DNA from: Trachelipus rathkii | Taxonomy: Eukaryota > Arthropoda > Malacostraca > Isopoda > Trachelipodidae | Direction: 5' to 3' | Assembly (NCBI GenBank): GCA_015478945.1 | Contig: JABUQX010097292.1 | Span: 17,501-50,000, forward strand | DNA: 32,500 nt | Shown: positions 1 through 11,778 of the stretch, piece by piece | Numbering within the stretch: the first letter of the stretch is position 1 | Layout: every line of letters starts with the position of its first letter | The notes under the pieces: model-generated | The model's input: only the letters and a program-made list of their open reading frames with translations | Databases searched by the model: none | What the model was told of the DNA's origin: nothing | Position numbers and translations under genes: made by a program

Positions 1-420
1 TTATATATAAAATTTATATTATATATTATTATTGATTATATTATATTATAATTATAAATTAAATTATTATTATATTTATTAATTTATTATTTATATATTT
101 ATTAATTATTATTTAACTATAATATTATTATTATTAAGGTTATTTATTATTATATATTTTATTTAATTTTATTAATTTATTTTTATTTATAATTTACATT
201 ATTATTTTATATTAATTATTTAATTATCTTTTTTAATTTTTATTTTTTGATTATATGTATTCTATTATTGTTAATTGAAACATAATGATATTGAAATTAC
301 TGTTTAATTCAATATTTTTATAAATTAATGGCCTGGCTTTTTACATAATATAAAAATTAATAAATATATTATTATTGCTATATACTTTATTAGTTTTTAA
401 TAATTGGATTATTCCTATAT
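1..420. repeat. A+T-only low-complexity DNA
   Basis: This stretch is nearly pure A and T, built from irregular TTA, ATT and TAAT words with very few G or C. No reading frame or recognisable element is present. It looks like a degenerate ATT/TA microsatellite. Confidence 0.8.
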
Positions 421-949
421 AACATAGTGTTTGGTTTGTTTTATTTCAACTGAAATGCTTGGTGATACTATTATTTTGTGTTTTGCGGACATGATATGTC
501 CATGGCTGTCACACACCTGATCCATTCTCTTGTATGTCTTCTAACTCTACGTTGTTAATATGTATGTTACACTTTTGCTTGGTTTGTGCCTCGATCTATT
601 TTTGGATCCATATCCGGAATTGGAATTTTAGGATGACGATTTCTTAGACGACATTTTTCACTACGCCATACTACAATTCATAATTAGGATGATATATATT
701 AGTATATACGGACATGTTTACTTACAGGTACTTCTATTGGCTACCTTTTATATACGCTATATATTATTTATTACAACTTGGCTATACCAATATTATATAC
801 TCTAGGCTTTAACGACGCTTAACTCATACGTATGTATATAATGATATATTTATCTCTATTATCTTTATTTGATATACTATTTATATATTGAGTAGTATAG
901 TATCTTTAGCTTTTATATGATACTATATAACGTTGCGGGTTGGTTTTCG
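421..949. other. Unrecognised AT-rich sequence
   Basis: This is moderately complex AT-rich DNA with scattered GC-containing words. I see no long reading frame, RNA fold or repeat that I can name. Confidence 0.5.
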
Positions 950-2160
950 GTTTGTGCTTTCGTCCTCTTTCTGTTCTTGCGGTGTTTCTTGATCCTTTTT
1001 TGTTTGCGCTGATGTAGGTTACTAATTAGTGGGTTATACTCGGGATTGTCTTCATATGTTATATATGATATGTGTATGGATCTTAGTATTTATAGTAGTA
1101 TGGTACTTTACCGCGGGGCGTGAGTAATGATTAGTGAGTAGTGATAGGTCTGTGAGCTCGCGTTCCTTGGGTTTCCGTGAGTTTGCCTACCATTGAATCA
1201 ACGGCTATTTGTTATTCTACCCTTGCCGGTAGATTCACTATTAATTTTCTACACTTAGTTCATCATTTTCTATACATAGGTTGGCCCATAGTATCTGAAT
1301 TAATACTGGCTTATTGTATGACGCGTTGGTGTTCTGGTTTGAGTGTTCGTCTGTCGTTTATTCTTTTGGTATGTCACTCAGGGGTCTTCTCATCATTTCT
1401 TTGACTTTTTCGCTCTTGCAGCTGGATCTTCTGTCTGTTTTCTGGTACGGCTGTTGCTGCTTCCCTGTTGTTTCTCTTTCATGTCGCCGCCTCGGTGTGT
1501 GGTGTTCGCGGTTCCGGGCTTTCGCTGTTGTCTTTGACCATATATTGCTTTACATTTTTCATTTTTTCGTTCTGTTTTTTTCTACGCTCTTTCTTAACTT
1601 TGCTTTTGTTTTCGTACAGCCCCTATGCTTTCGCAACTGTTCCTGGCTCTTTCAGTGAGGGACGCCGCCTGTGGATGGTGTTGTCTAGGGTCTAGGCGGT
1701 TCGGCCGTCTCCTGTCGGCTCTCGCGCTGTTGGCGCAGTTGCTGTGTTCTTAGCGGTTGTTTTTGAGAGCGTGTGATATGTAGTAGTTCAGTTTATGCTG
1801 CCGTGAAACCGTTCATTCTTTCTCTTTATGGTTTCGCCAGATGATGGGGTGGTTTTGGGTGACTTTTTGATGGTCGTCGTATAGGTACGGTTCCCTATAG
1901 GCTTGGCGTCTCCTGTGGTCTTTTACGCGAGTGTGTGAATTTTGGTTGGGTGGGGTGAAAGTGAGGTTAAGTGGGATGGGGTGTGGCGTGGGGTGGAGGC
2001 GGGGGTGGCTGGCGGGGGGGGGTTAGGCCGGTTGGTGTCGGATGGTGGTGGGGAGGTGATGGGTCGGAGGGTCTGTGGGTTGTGGGCTTTAGGCGGGTTG
2101 GTGGGGTGTCTGGTGTGTTGGGTTCGATTTGGGGAGTCGGGTGTGTTTTCGTTATTTTTT
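950..2160. other. G+T-rich, A-poor strand-skewed block
   Basis: On the plus strand this 1.2 kb is dominated by T and G, with C intermediate and A scarce. The left two thirds is T-rich and pyrimidine-leaning (for example 1330-1660). The right third is G-rich. The overlapping plus-strand frames in 1177-2229 exist because TAA, TAG and TGA are rare where A is rare; their translations are Phe/Leu/Ser-rich or Gly/Val/Trp-rich and do not look like proteins. The flanks are A+T-only, so the block has a rather sharp composition edge, especially near 2160. Confidence 0.65.
1940..2140 (+). other. G-rich tract with G-quadruplex potential
   Basis: Runs of G recur on the plus strand: four at 1978-1981, four at 1990-1993, five at 2001-2005 and nine at 2014-2022, with intervening loops of 8, 7 and 8 bases. 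Further GGG and GGGG runs lie on both sides. The loops are slightly long for the strictest G4 rule, so a fold is plausible but not certain. Confidence 0.5.
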
Positions 2161-3279
2161 TATGTGAGCTTTTTGTACTGTGTATTTGTAATAAATGGGT
2201 ATAGTGCCTATATAATATTAAATAAATGATTAGAGTATATTATTTATGTATTGTGTTTTAAAAATTCAATATTATGCTCCATGTTTTAACTTTATATATA
2301 TATCTAAGTATATATAGTATTTACCTTCATTTTTTAAATATAATACATTGTTTTTAAATTTATAAAAATAAATCCCTTATATATTACCTAACAATTACAG
2401 GGATTCAGCACGGTTGACATCTGTTAGGATACAATGATACTAAAGATACATATTATTATGTATAATATATAATTATATTTACACGTAGATTATATCTAGT
2501 GATAATACGTCTGTAAGTACATACTCTATTGCAGTTGTAATGTTAAATTATTTTCTATTTTATATTATTAATAATAACACTCTGATATTAAATATTATTA
2601 AAATTATTTTAAATAATTACATATATAATTTTTAATTATACTTTAATTACCTCTATACATAATCTATTATTAAACTCACGTAATTAATATTCTAAAATTA
2701 ATAATTATTTTTAATTATTTTATTAATTTCAAACCCTCAAAGATTTTTCGTCTTATTTATTTCTATATTTTAATTATATAATTTTTTAATCTCTAGATGC
2801 TGGTTTTCCAAAATATGTATTAAGTATATATATATATTATATTGGTGTATTATTTAATAATTATTTATTTATATATCGCATACATGCTTACATTTATATA
2901 TAGGAGTGTCTTTGAGTAATATATAATCCCTTTCACTATATTTATTGTTTATTAAATATAGTAATATATATTAATATATAATAATATGAAATTATTATAG
3001 TTATTATATATATATTATATATATAGTTAGTATATTTATTTATTTAATTTATATTTATTATGTATATATATAATATAGTATATTATAATATATAGTTATA
3101 TTATATATATATATATATATCATATATCTATATATATATTATATATAAATATATAATTTAGTAATACGTATATATATAGATATATATATTATATATATAT
3201 ATATATATAATATATATATTTGTTAAGTATACATATATTATATATTATTATATATTAAGTATATATATTTTTTAGTATA

Positions 3280-3311
<32 letters not shown>

Positions 3312-3524
3312 TATTTATTATAAAATATTATTATTATATTATATATATATATAATTATAAGTATATAAAATATACTTATAGTATTATATTATGCTACCCC
3401 AGTGATATTTAATGTATGAATAAGTATATATTAGTGATATATAATATATATGAAATGTAATATATATATTATATTATATTATATATATTTATTATATATA
3501 ATATATTACCTTTTACTATATTTT
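2160..3524. repeat. AT-rich DNA with TA-dinucleotide palindromes
   Basis: 2160-2820 is AT-rich anonymous sequence. 2820-3510 becomes a mosaic of short (TA)n runs broken by single substitutions, self-complementary over most of its length. No gene is visible. Confidence 0.75.
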
Positions 3525-4836
3525 CTATAATTACTTACTCCCACTTTTTTCACCCACCAATATCTCTTTCACCCTATTAACACATTCTCAATCACTATTT
3601 ATAAAAAATTATTTTATTTCCTATATAATATATATATATAAAATACTTTTAAAAAATATTTCTCAAATTATTTTTTTAAAAAAACTAAATCACTTATTGA
3701 ATATATAAACAGTATAAATTATTAATTATTGAGAGATAGTTTTGCTTTATACTCTTTCTCGTGTAAAATTGAGAGATCTTGCATCGCTTAAATAAGATTG
3801 TCTCGTCCAAGTCAATACAACATTTATTGAAGGAGCATTGAACTTAATAAGTATTTATCACTGCGAGTTCAGTCAAGTATAGTTAAGAACAACACTTTAT
3901 TTACAAATTAATTATCACGTCACATCAAAACAATGGGATCCTTTATTCAGATAATAATTCCAAAGAGTTTTTCGCTTTTGTATATAATATATCTTTCACA
4001 TCAATGACATAGATGTGTCCCTTACACCTTTTCACTTAGATATCATTAGAACTCTTCATCGCTGCATAGATAAGCTAAAAATACGTATCATGATTTCGCA
4101 ATGAGGTTTCGCTAACAGATTAAGTAATATCGTGTCTGTTTTCTGCAATCCTTTTCCTTTTTATTGCTGGTGAAATATTTCTGGCATTTAGCAGAATTTC
4201 ATCACATAGCATATATAATAAATTATTTAACCCTTTGTGTGAATGTGTTCAAAAATTTGGTTTTGTAAATCTAGTGATCCAGAAAAGTTACATATTGCCA
4301 TGCGTAATATCGTTTTGCAGATTTTTGAACACTTATTAAATTATCTCCATAGTGTGTTCTGTCACCTTTGAGAGAAGTCTCCTATATCTTTAATAGCTAG
4401 CATTTAGCACAGGCTTTCATCAGTTACATTATAAAGAGCGCTCTTCTGTAAAACATAGAATTTTCTGAAGAAATAGTACTTGAGGTTACCTTCATCAAAA
4501 GGCTTAAGGAGAGTAATACAATAGTACCTAAATATTCACGTATTATTCATTATCATTATGATCAATGATATCCATAATTACACTATCTTTGTAGTTTTGT
4601 TATCGAATAGACTCTCATAAGGGGAGACAGCTCATATAATTAGTCTCCATCCAACATCCTAACGTAAACCACCCGACAGAGGAACAGTCGCTAATTTGTT
4701 ATTTATACCTTTGCGAATAGATAGACAAGCACACTTATTCCAAGCGTAGTATCTGACCAGCATCTTGCAAGTCTATCAATGAAGAGTTAGAGAGAACTTC
4801 TTAGTCTCATAGAGTTCATAAATGAAGGTACTATCC
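3525..4836. other. Anonymous AT-rich sequence, no gene seen
   Basis: 3535-3600 is unusually C+T-rich (G-poor) on the plus strand, so the minus strand is G+A-rich there. I wondered whether this is a scrap of the C-poor retroelement strand but could not align it. The rest is ordinary AT-rich sequence without a sustained reading frame. Confidence 0.5.
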
Positions 4837-4926
4837 GCTATCCGCAAAAAAATTCATGCGGTGCGAATGCAATTGCGGATACGGTAAGAAAAATTATGCG
4901 GATGTCGGATCTATGCGGATATCTGC
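4837..4926. repeat. TGCGGAT / ATCCGC word cluster
   Basis: Two direct copies of CTATCCGC on the left are followed by at least five ATGCGG or TGCGGAT words on the right, within 90 bp. Left and right words are reverse complements, so the stretch can fold back on itself. Clusters of this style occur near the ends of some animal repeats, but I cannot assign a family. Confidence 0.5.
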
Positions 4927-5350
4927 TACACCTCTAGTCTTTCCGGTATTTTACCGTATTGCTAGCATTTGGAGATTAGATTCCTTGGAAAAGTGGTATA
5001 TTTTTTTATCTCAAAAGCAAGCGACAAAAAAGTAATCTGAGTGTGACTACACCAAAGACAGATAGCTCATTCTCTATGTACTTTGTAGAGAGCTAACGCT
5101 GTGAGTCTGAGAGTCGAAACGTTAGTTGAGTAGATTGTGATCCTGTCTGGAGTCGGACAGTCCTAGCAGTCAGTGACGATATAATTTTAGTTAGAGTGAG
5201 ACTCGGTACCTCCGATGATATCCGTATAGTGAGAATAATTTTAATTGCTTTCAATGTGGAACTGCTCTGGAGCTCGTGGTATGCCTGTCCGTGCAAGCAT
5301 TAATGTACAGGAGTTCAGCACACAAGAGTCCAAATTTGAGAATTTAGAGT

Positions 5351-5370
5351 GAGTCGAGTCGAGTCGAGTC
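5351..5370. repeat. (GAGTC)4 pentamer microsatellite
   Basis: Four perfect tandem GAGTC units. Loose GAGTC or GACTC words are also frequent in the preceding 260 bp (5100-5350), suggesting a more extensive, decayed array. Confidence 0.85.
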
Positions 5371-5429
5371 AATCAAAGTATTTTAGCGACTCCGTGCAGT
5401 TCTCTGGTATATCACTGATCAATATACTA

Positions 5430-5700
5430 TTTGAATATTGATAACTTTTATATAATAAATATTATATTAATATATTAAATAATTATATATATTATTCTTA
5501 TATAATATATATTATATATATTAATATTATATTAATATTAATATATTATATACCTATATTATATATATATATATATATTAATATATACTATAATATATAA
5601 TAATATATATAATATTTATATTATATATATATATCAGGAGTAGTTATATAAATATATATATACTATATATTAATATATATATATATAAGAATATCTTAAT
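5430..5700. repeat. TA/ATT low-complexity tract
   Basis: A long A+T-only run made of TA, ATT and AATATT words, largely self-complementary, with one GC-containing island near 5634-5646. No coding content. Confidence 0.8.
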
Positions 5701-6014
5701 ATTAAAGATAATCATATAGTGTGAAATAGATAGTATTAGAATTATAATGCCTCATCATGGTGTAATACCTATCTCAGCATTGATTTGAGAAAATGAGAGA
5801 CAATAGATGTTCGAGTGCTTTTACGATTAGAGAGCCATGATAACTCATCTCAACCAAAAAAGGTAGCGGATTCAAGAAAGTATTCAGTTTATCCATAGCA
5901 AATTACCAGGAAAGTTTTCCTTCAAACGTACAATCACTAAAGTGTGTACAGCCTGTCCTTATTCTACCTTCTAGTTACTTAATCATTAATTGATAGGTAT
6001 GAGTCAAATATTAT

Positions 6015-6264
6015 CAAATTAAATCGCAATTTAATATTTATTTAGATCTTAAATAAAGAACATAAGTGGGAAAAGGTAAAAGAATTACTGCCTTCTACGG
6101 GATTGAACCACCGCTTGTTGAGCATCGAAGCCATATTGTACCTCATTTTCGAGTGAGCAACAGCGAGTGGTTCAATCCGGAAGAAGGCCAGTAATTCATT
6201 ACCTTCCCACTTATGTTCTTTTTTTATATAAGATCTAAATAATAAATTGCGATTATGCAAATTA
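6015..6264. mobile_element. Foldback (long inverted repeat) MITE-like element
   Basis: Two arms of about 100 bp face each other around a centre near 6138. The ends AATCGCAATTTA (6022-6033) and TAAATTGCGATT (6243-6254) are exact reverse complements. Inside, AGATCTTA, AAGAACATAAGTGGGAA, GAATTACTG, GCCTTCT and GGATTGAACCAC on the left all reappear reversed on the right. CAAATTA at 6015-6021 and 6258-6264 could be a target-site duplication, though it does not abut the right end exactly. The minus-strand frame across it (6042-6260) is a product of the palindrome, not a gene. The right arm carries GGTTCAATCC, similar to a Pol III B box, but no tRNA fold is convincing. Confidence 0.75.
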
Positions 6265-6269
6265 TATGA

Positions 6270-6510
6270 ACAACTATATATTATATAATATAATATTATT
6301 ATAATAATTATTATTTTATATGTATATATATAATATATGTATATATTATATATATATATTAATATATAATATAATATATTTTAAAAATATATATATATAT
6401 ATAATTATATAAAATATATAATATATTAATTATATAATATATATTTAAATATATATATATTATATTAATATATAATATATTTATAATTAATATCTATAAA
6501 ATTTTTAAAT
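6270..6510. repeat. TA-rich low-complexity tract
   Basis: A+T-only sequence of TA runs adjoining the right side of the foldback element. No gene. Confidence 0.8.
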
Positions 6511-6754
6511 TAGTTTACCATGTATGGAATCTCACTAGAGAATAATACACACATCGTTGATGAGTGTAACATTTAGCATCATAAACAAATTTGTGATTTC
6601 GTATTATTTCCCTACAGATAAGCTCAGCATCGAGTCGTTAGGGATTCTATAGGATTTTTACCAAATGATTATGTTTTCCTACGTCGGAATCTGATATATT
6701 ATTATACACTTACTTCCTAATTTTCAATAAAGTGTTTTTTGAAGTGTTGTGGTA

Positions 6755-6815
6755 TTTGACCTTGCGTTTGTAGAGGTCGTCACATTTGACATCGTCCGTC
6801 TGAGTGGCACTGGTC
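6755..6815 (+). repeat. Diverged direct repeat, copy 1
   Basis: Contains TAGAGGTCGTCACATTTGACATCGTC, written here in two parts as TAGAGGTCGTCAC and ATTTGACATCGTC. It matches 7442-7470 with a few differences, and looser similarity extends on both sides. A 76-codon open frame (6749-6979) runs through this copy but is not conserved at the second copy, so I do not call it a gene. Confidence 0.55.
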
Positions 6816-7424
6816 TCTCACTCCTCTATCGATCTGGAATGAGGCCAACATTCCCTCGGGAAAAGGTTTATCTCGAAGTTACAGCTTTTCTCTCGGAAAT
6901 GTATTTATGGCGGCATAGAATGTTTACACCGCCACCACGAGTGAACCCATGTTCCTCAGAAGCGAGTCATAACGAATAGGTCTATTTTTCCGTCAAAAAG
7001 GCGGTAAATCTCGCAATTTTATCTAACCAACCAGCTAGATAATAAATATAGATCGATATCCAGCGATTATATGTCAATGAGCAGAGTAGCTCAAAACTTT
7101 GACTGTGAAGATACGATCCTCGAACTAGCCTGAAGTGAAGGCTGAGTTATTAACGTAGATATAGGACTTCTATACCGTCACTTAACCCACGGTCTTATAG
7201 GTGATCTGGACCATTTCCTGAATGTAGAAGAACACGTCAGTAGATATTGTCGATACATGCAGTAGTCCACTCGTTACCTGATGAGGACATGAAGTAGAGG
7301 ACGTAACATGGAATATTCTCACTAATGACCTTATTAACTCCCACGTACTGGCAGGCTCAGCTTCGCTAATGCGCTGATCTCTTCGAACTGACTGGCTTCT
7401 CCCTACGCAGGATCAGTATTTTTT

Positions 7425-7485
7425 TGCTATTGCCTGCCGTTCTAGAGGCCAGTCACTTTGACATCGTCACGCCTGTTAGCGGAGG
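7425..7485 (+). repeat. Diverged direct repeat, copy 2
   Basis: Contains TAGAGGCCAGTCACTTTGAC followed by ATCGTCACGCCTGTTAGCGG, matching copy 1 in the same orientation about 670 bp upstream. The pair could be the remains of long direct repeats or two scraps of one dispersed repeat. Confidence 0.55.
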
Positions 7486-8604
7486 GGTCTGTTTCCATCT
7501 CAACAAATAACTCACTCACATTAAATTTTACACCAATTTTTATTTATATACCTATTCAGGTGACACATCTATTTTAGGTAATTTTTTAACTAAGGATCCG
7601 GGCTAAGGTAGTATTGAACCCTAGGACTTTGCTATGCCACTCTGTCACTTCATACAATTGAGAGACAGCTATATATAATATATATATATATATATTATAT
7701 ATATTATACATATAATATTTTTTATTATAATTATTATTATATAAATTATTATTTTTGTATATAATGCCTATGTAGCTTATTATGGTACCAGGTCAAAAAC
7801 GTATTTAATTATATTATTTATATCATCTCAGTAGAGCAAGTGTAATAAATTAATATTGAGTATTAATAACAAATTAGATTCGATATTATTATAATAATAG
7901 ATATAATTATTATCTCTATTCTACTTTATCATCTTATATATAATTGATATTCATATTACTCTATCTAATTATCATAATATTTATCACTTAAAGACTCTTA
8001 ATTTTATATTAAAGTTTATTTGATTTTATAAGGTAAAATGGTAGTACAATAACTGTCTTGTCACGTAATATATATATTATAACGGTGTGTGACCTGACTA
8101 AGTGCAAGAATTATTTGACATAATATTTAATTCTACTTTGCGAGTGTGAGTGGTTTTCCGATTATATTATATTGAATACCAGGTTTCTATACGTCATTAC
8201 GACGACTTAAGAAAAGTCGGTAGTTCTACAGTAGCTAATAATTTTATTAACTCAATTACAAGCCACATGCAATTAAATATATGCGTAATTATAAAAAGAT
8301 CTTAATAATCAGATAAAGTGCCAACTATGTTATGTAACATGAATTTACAAATGATATATATAATCGTATAAAATATTATACTAGGTCTATAAGCCAATTA
8401 TATCAAATTAATTTTATTCACTAAGAAGTCATTAAAGAAATATAGAGGTGATTATTTAGTTTACTACGTTAGTATGGTAGGGACCGTAGCTTGACAATTT
8501 TAAAATCATTCCTCTACAAGTGATATGCTGAAAATGCCAAATTCGGCATGTCTAGATTTCAAAAAATTGGTTCCGTATTTCCCTTCGAAAAAACCTTGTT
8601 GTAA
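7486..8604. other. Anonymous AT-rich sequence, no gene seen
   Basis: Includes a short TA run at 7670-7740. 7603-7660 read on the minus strand has an A-box-like word (TGACAGAGTGG) and a B-box-like word (GGGTTCAATAC), but they are only about 16 bases apart, too close for a normal tRNA or tRNA-derived SINE. Otherwise featureless. Confidence 0.5.
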
Positions 8605-9660
8605 CATTCGTATAGGTACATGGAACTGTTTCAAATAGAGGTGGATACATGACGTGAGAAAAGAAGGTAAGAGGTGATGTGATGTGTTGTATTCCAGGGC
8701 AAGGGATATTTGGGTAAGAGTGCGAAGAGGAGAGAGGTGTGGAGATCTAATTATAATTTATAGGCCTTTTATGTATATTAGTAATTAGCATTCTGAACTA
8801 GTAAAGTAATAGATTGAAATTTGGGAAGGGTAATGAGTACGAATAGAGTGATCTGTAGTGTAGGAATGTGTAGCTAGTGGCAGTAATGTGAGATAGAGAA
8901 AATTAAATAGTTTGAGAGTTTGTAATTATTGATTAGAGTGAATGCGTTACACTAATAATTCTATGTGAATTGTTTTGTGAGTTATGAGTTTTGAGTCTAA
9001 GTAATATATCTTATATAATATTTGTTATCTATTTTAGTAATTGATGATAAATATGATACTAAAGTTTTTGTATGTATATATATATTATTAGCATATATGG
9101 TAGCTATCATGTAGATAAGTAATTATATGTATGTGTGAGTAAGGTAAAGCTCAAGTGTACGATTTATTATATTTGAGGGTGAGTATAAAACTTGGTAGAA
9201 TTGAGTAGTTATTATTTAGATGCGTTGAGTAGGGGTGTTTGCTCACTTAGTGATACTCGGGGTAATATTTTATAGAGAGGCGTCATCTATGCCTTAAATA
9301 TATAGTAGTTCGATGGTTCTTATAATACTCGAGTAAAATAAAGGATGGAGTACAGGTATTATGCATTTATGGTGTATTGTGGGAGAAATGAGAATGGTAG
9401 TAAGTAATATTCAGATACTATGATAATATCTCTTTAATTAGTATAGAGACGAGCTATGTATTATTAGGTTGATTTTCTTAGAGGTAATTAACTTCATATT
9501 TTTATTACTCACTAAGAGCATCAAAGGATTGCTGATATATATATACAATATTAGCCAGAATATAAGTTATGATGACAAGATATAAAGAATTAGTAATACT
9601 TGTATGGTGGGGAGAGTTTGTTTGATAGTGACAAGAAGCTAATGCACGTTGTGATTTTGT
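8605..9660 (+). pseudogene. Probable eroded RTE retrotransposon 5' half (endonuclease region)
   Basis: What is seen: at 8606-8625 the plus strand encodes R-I-G-T-W-N, the usual opening of an apurinic-type retrotransposon endonuclease. About 100 bases on (8680-8740), one frame reads F-Q-G-K-G-Y-L-G-K-S-A-K-R, resembling the Q-E-T-x-W-x-G-K-S-A-x-x block of that domain. The following kilobase is poor in C on the plus strand, like the coding strand of the RTE copy at 30691-32220. Near 9605-9620 the bases GGTGGGGAGAGTT resemble the V-x-G-E-S-V words I recall from the linker before the reverse transcriptase. Spacing of about 1 kb fits the endonuclease-to-linker distance. What is inferred: membership in the same family. 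Every frame has many stops, so this is an old copy. No reverse transcriptase follows it at 9660-10660. Confidence 0.5.
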
Positions 9661-11334
9661 ATTATGTTATTCGAGTAATATATTAATTTTGGAAATATTA
9701 TAATTACACTATTTATACGGTATAGGCTAATATTTATATTAATACTATTAGAAATACTAAGTATATTTACTTAATGAAGTAATAATATAACGTAATATTA
9801 TTTATGATCAATTTGAGTATTATTATATAAAATAGTATATATATTAGTAAATTTTTAAATATATGATTATTTCATAAGCTAAAAAAATAAATATATTTTA
9901 TATATATTATACAATTATATTTTCCTAAACTTACTTTATTTCACATTAGTATTATTTATCCATATATAGTAGCTAAAGTGTTTATATAAATGTCTAATAG
10001 TACACTATTATTCCCCTACAGTCTTATCTTGGAAATAAATAGATAATAGGCTAAGAATGATGGAACGGCTAACTAAAATAGTTATATAATTGCTTACGCT
10101 AGAAATGTTTTTTGGTCATTTTATGGAATCTCCGTGTTCCTTTATATACTAAGAAGCAATAATAACATTAACTTAAACAATCACTCCTCGTCACTGTGTA
10201 TATGCAGTAATTTTGGAGTATCTGACTGATTGTGTATTTTAACTCGAGAATTCTGGCATCTATTATCTATATTATGTAACTATACAATTCCACAAAGTAT
10301 ACTTATCTTATATATATTATTATTACATTTTATAAGATCTGTGCGAAATATTTGATAATCGAGTTGATTTATGAGAGATACTTGTTCTGATAAACAAAAA
10401 TAGTATTAAATTTTTTTGGCGATAATTAATTTCAACGCATGTAGAGGTGATTAGTAATAATTGCTTTGATACCAAAAATTGGAGTTGATCATTGCCGTTA
10501 ATAAAGGTTCAACTCGGTTAGGAGGGGCTGGGCCTTATTGCCGGAATAATCCAAGGATCAACTATGTATGTAGCCTTCCTTGTTTATGTTAGATTATAGT
10601 TAGTATGGTACTTAAGCTTGAAATGATCGAGGAAAGAAGTTGGGAAAAATTTAAGTCAGAGTTAAGTGAATTTATATACTAATTTGTTTATTATTATACC
10701 TATATATAAACTTATATATATTGTAAATATAACTACCCGACTACATAGGGTACTATTTATTTTAATAAATATTATTAAATCGTTAAATATATTATTAAAT
10801 ATTTTTATTTATTTTAATTTGTTTTTCTGTGAACAACATAGATACCATATATATATTTATTATATATATAGTATATATATATAATAAATATATATTGAGT
10901 AAGTATCTAAGCATAAAGCCATTCTTACAAATAAATTCAGAATTTCTAATTCAGTGCTTACGGCTGGGTGACGAATTGCACCGTAAACATCTAATGCTAG
11001 AATGTTTTTGCGGATATATTATGTTTACAAAAAAAAAATATTGGCGTTCTCTGTGTAACACTCGAAAGTGTTTTAGCTAACTTTTTACCAAATGGATCTA
11101 GGTGAGTAATTATTTCAGACCTTTTGAATATCCCAAACCTTGTTATACGTATAGAAGGTCAATGGATTCATTGGTCAGAACCAAATTTTTTCATAAATCA
11201 TTAAAACCAGTTTTAATATTTCGTGGCGGTCTATTAGCCTTATAGACGACAATGTCGTCTAGATTATTTATTCAATCGTTTATAAATGGAATTAACGCTT
11301 ATCGGTTGTCGAGTAGCCTTGACTAGCGTCTTCA
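9661..11334. other. Anonymous AT-rich sequence, no gene seen
   Basis: AT-rich sequence with a TA-rich stretch at 10840-10890. A perfect 9-bp-arm palindrome with a one-base centre (TAGACGACA-A-TGTCGTCTA) lies at 11243-11261. Short plus-strand frames at 10666-11080 are rich in Ile, Tyr and Asn, which is the expected translation of A+T-only DNA, so I do not annotate them. Confidence 0.5.
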
Positions 11335-11778
11335 GTGAATAACGGGCGTGCTTCTCTTCAATCACGTGATAGAGTGGGAATAATCACTGCTTTTTTGAGA
11401 GTAAAACACTATCCTTCGTCCAGAAAATTGGGGTTTTATTGTTTTCTTAAAGAAGATTATTTAGTACAATTTCGCCATCAAGGTCGAATTCACCTCTTCT
11501 ATCTGAGGTTAGTCCCCCACCATGGGTATGAATTATCTCGTGGAGCGTGTTTGTTATTTACGCTGTGAAGCACATTGAGGAAGGATTAGAGCTTGATTCA
11601 AACAATTGGGACTCGTTCTTCAAACAGATTTATTTGGATATTTCATAACTATTCTGTCAGATATTGTCTGAAAAGCACACTTCACTTCACGTCGCACGAT
11701 CAGGCGTATTTTCTCAACACTATATTCCATAATCAAATGAAATGCATATTACACTCACTCGCCAGCTACTCATAATAT
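11335..11778 (+). pseudogene. Stop-interrupted reading frame, unknown
   Basis: One plus-strand frame stays open for about 148 codons apart from two stops (TGA near 11566-11568 and TAG seven codons later). Its composition is balanced, with charged and aromatic residues throughout (for example V-K-H-Y-P-S-S-R-K-L-G-F-Y and Q-F-R-H-Q-G-R-I-H-L-F-Y-L). That is unlike the Ile/Tyr/Asn-rich shadows in neighbouring AT-rich DNA. There is no ATG at the left edge (the frame can begin from GTG), and no domain is recognised. I see it as either a decayed coding piece or a chance opening in slightly GC-richer DNA; the first is only marginally favoured. Confidence 0.25.

Noticed and set aside
1177..2229. Several overlapping plus-strand open frames of 64-114 codons
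   Set aside because: They are open in more than one frame at once because the strand is A-poor; translations are Phe/Leu/Ser or Gly/Val/Trp-biased and not protein-like.
6110..6180. GGTTCAATCC B-box-like words in the foldback element
   Set aside because: No matching A box or tRNA fold; the word appears in both arms because of the palindrome.
7603..7660. tRNA-like A box and B box on the minus strand
   Set aside because: The boxes are about 16 bases apart, too close for a tRNA or tRNA-derived SINE, and no cloverleaf can be drawn.
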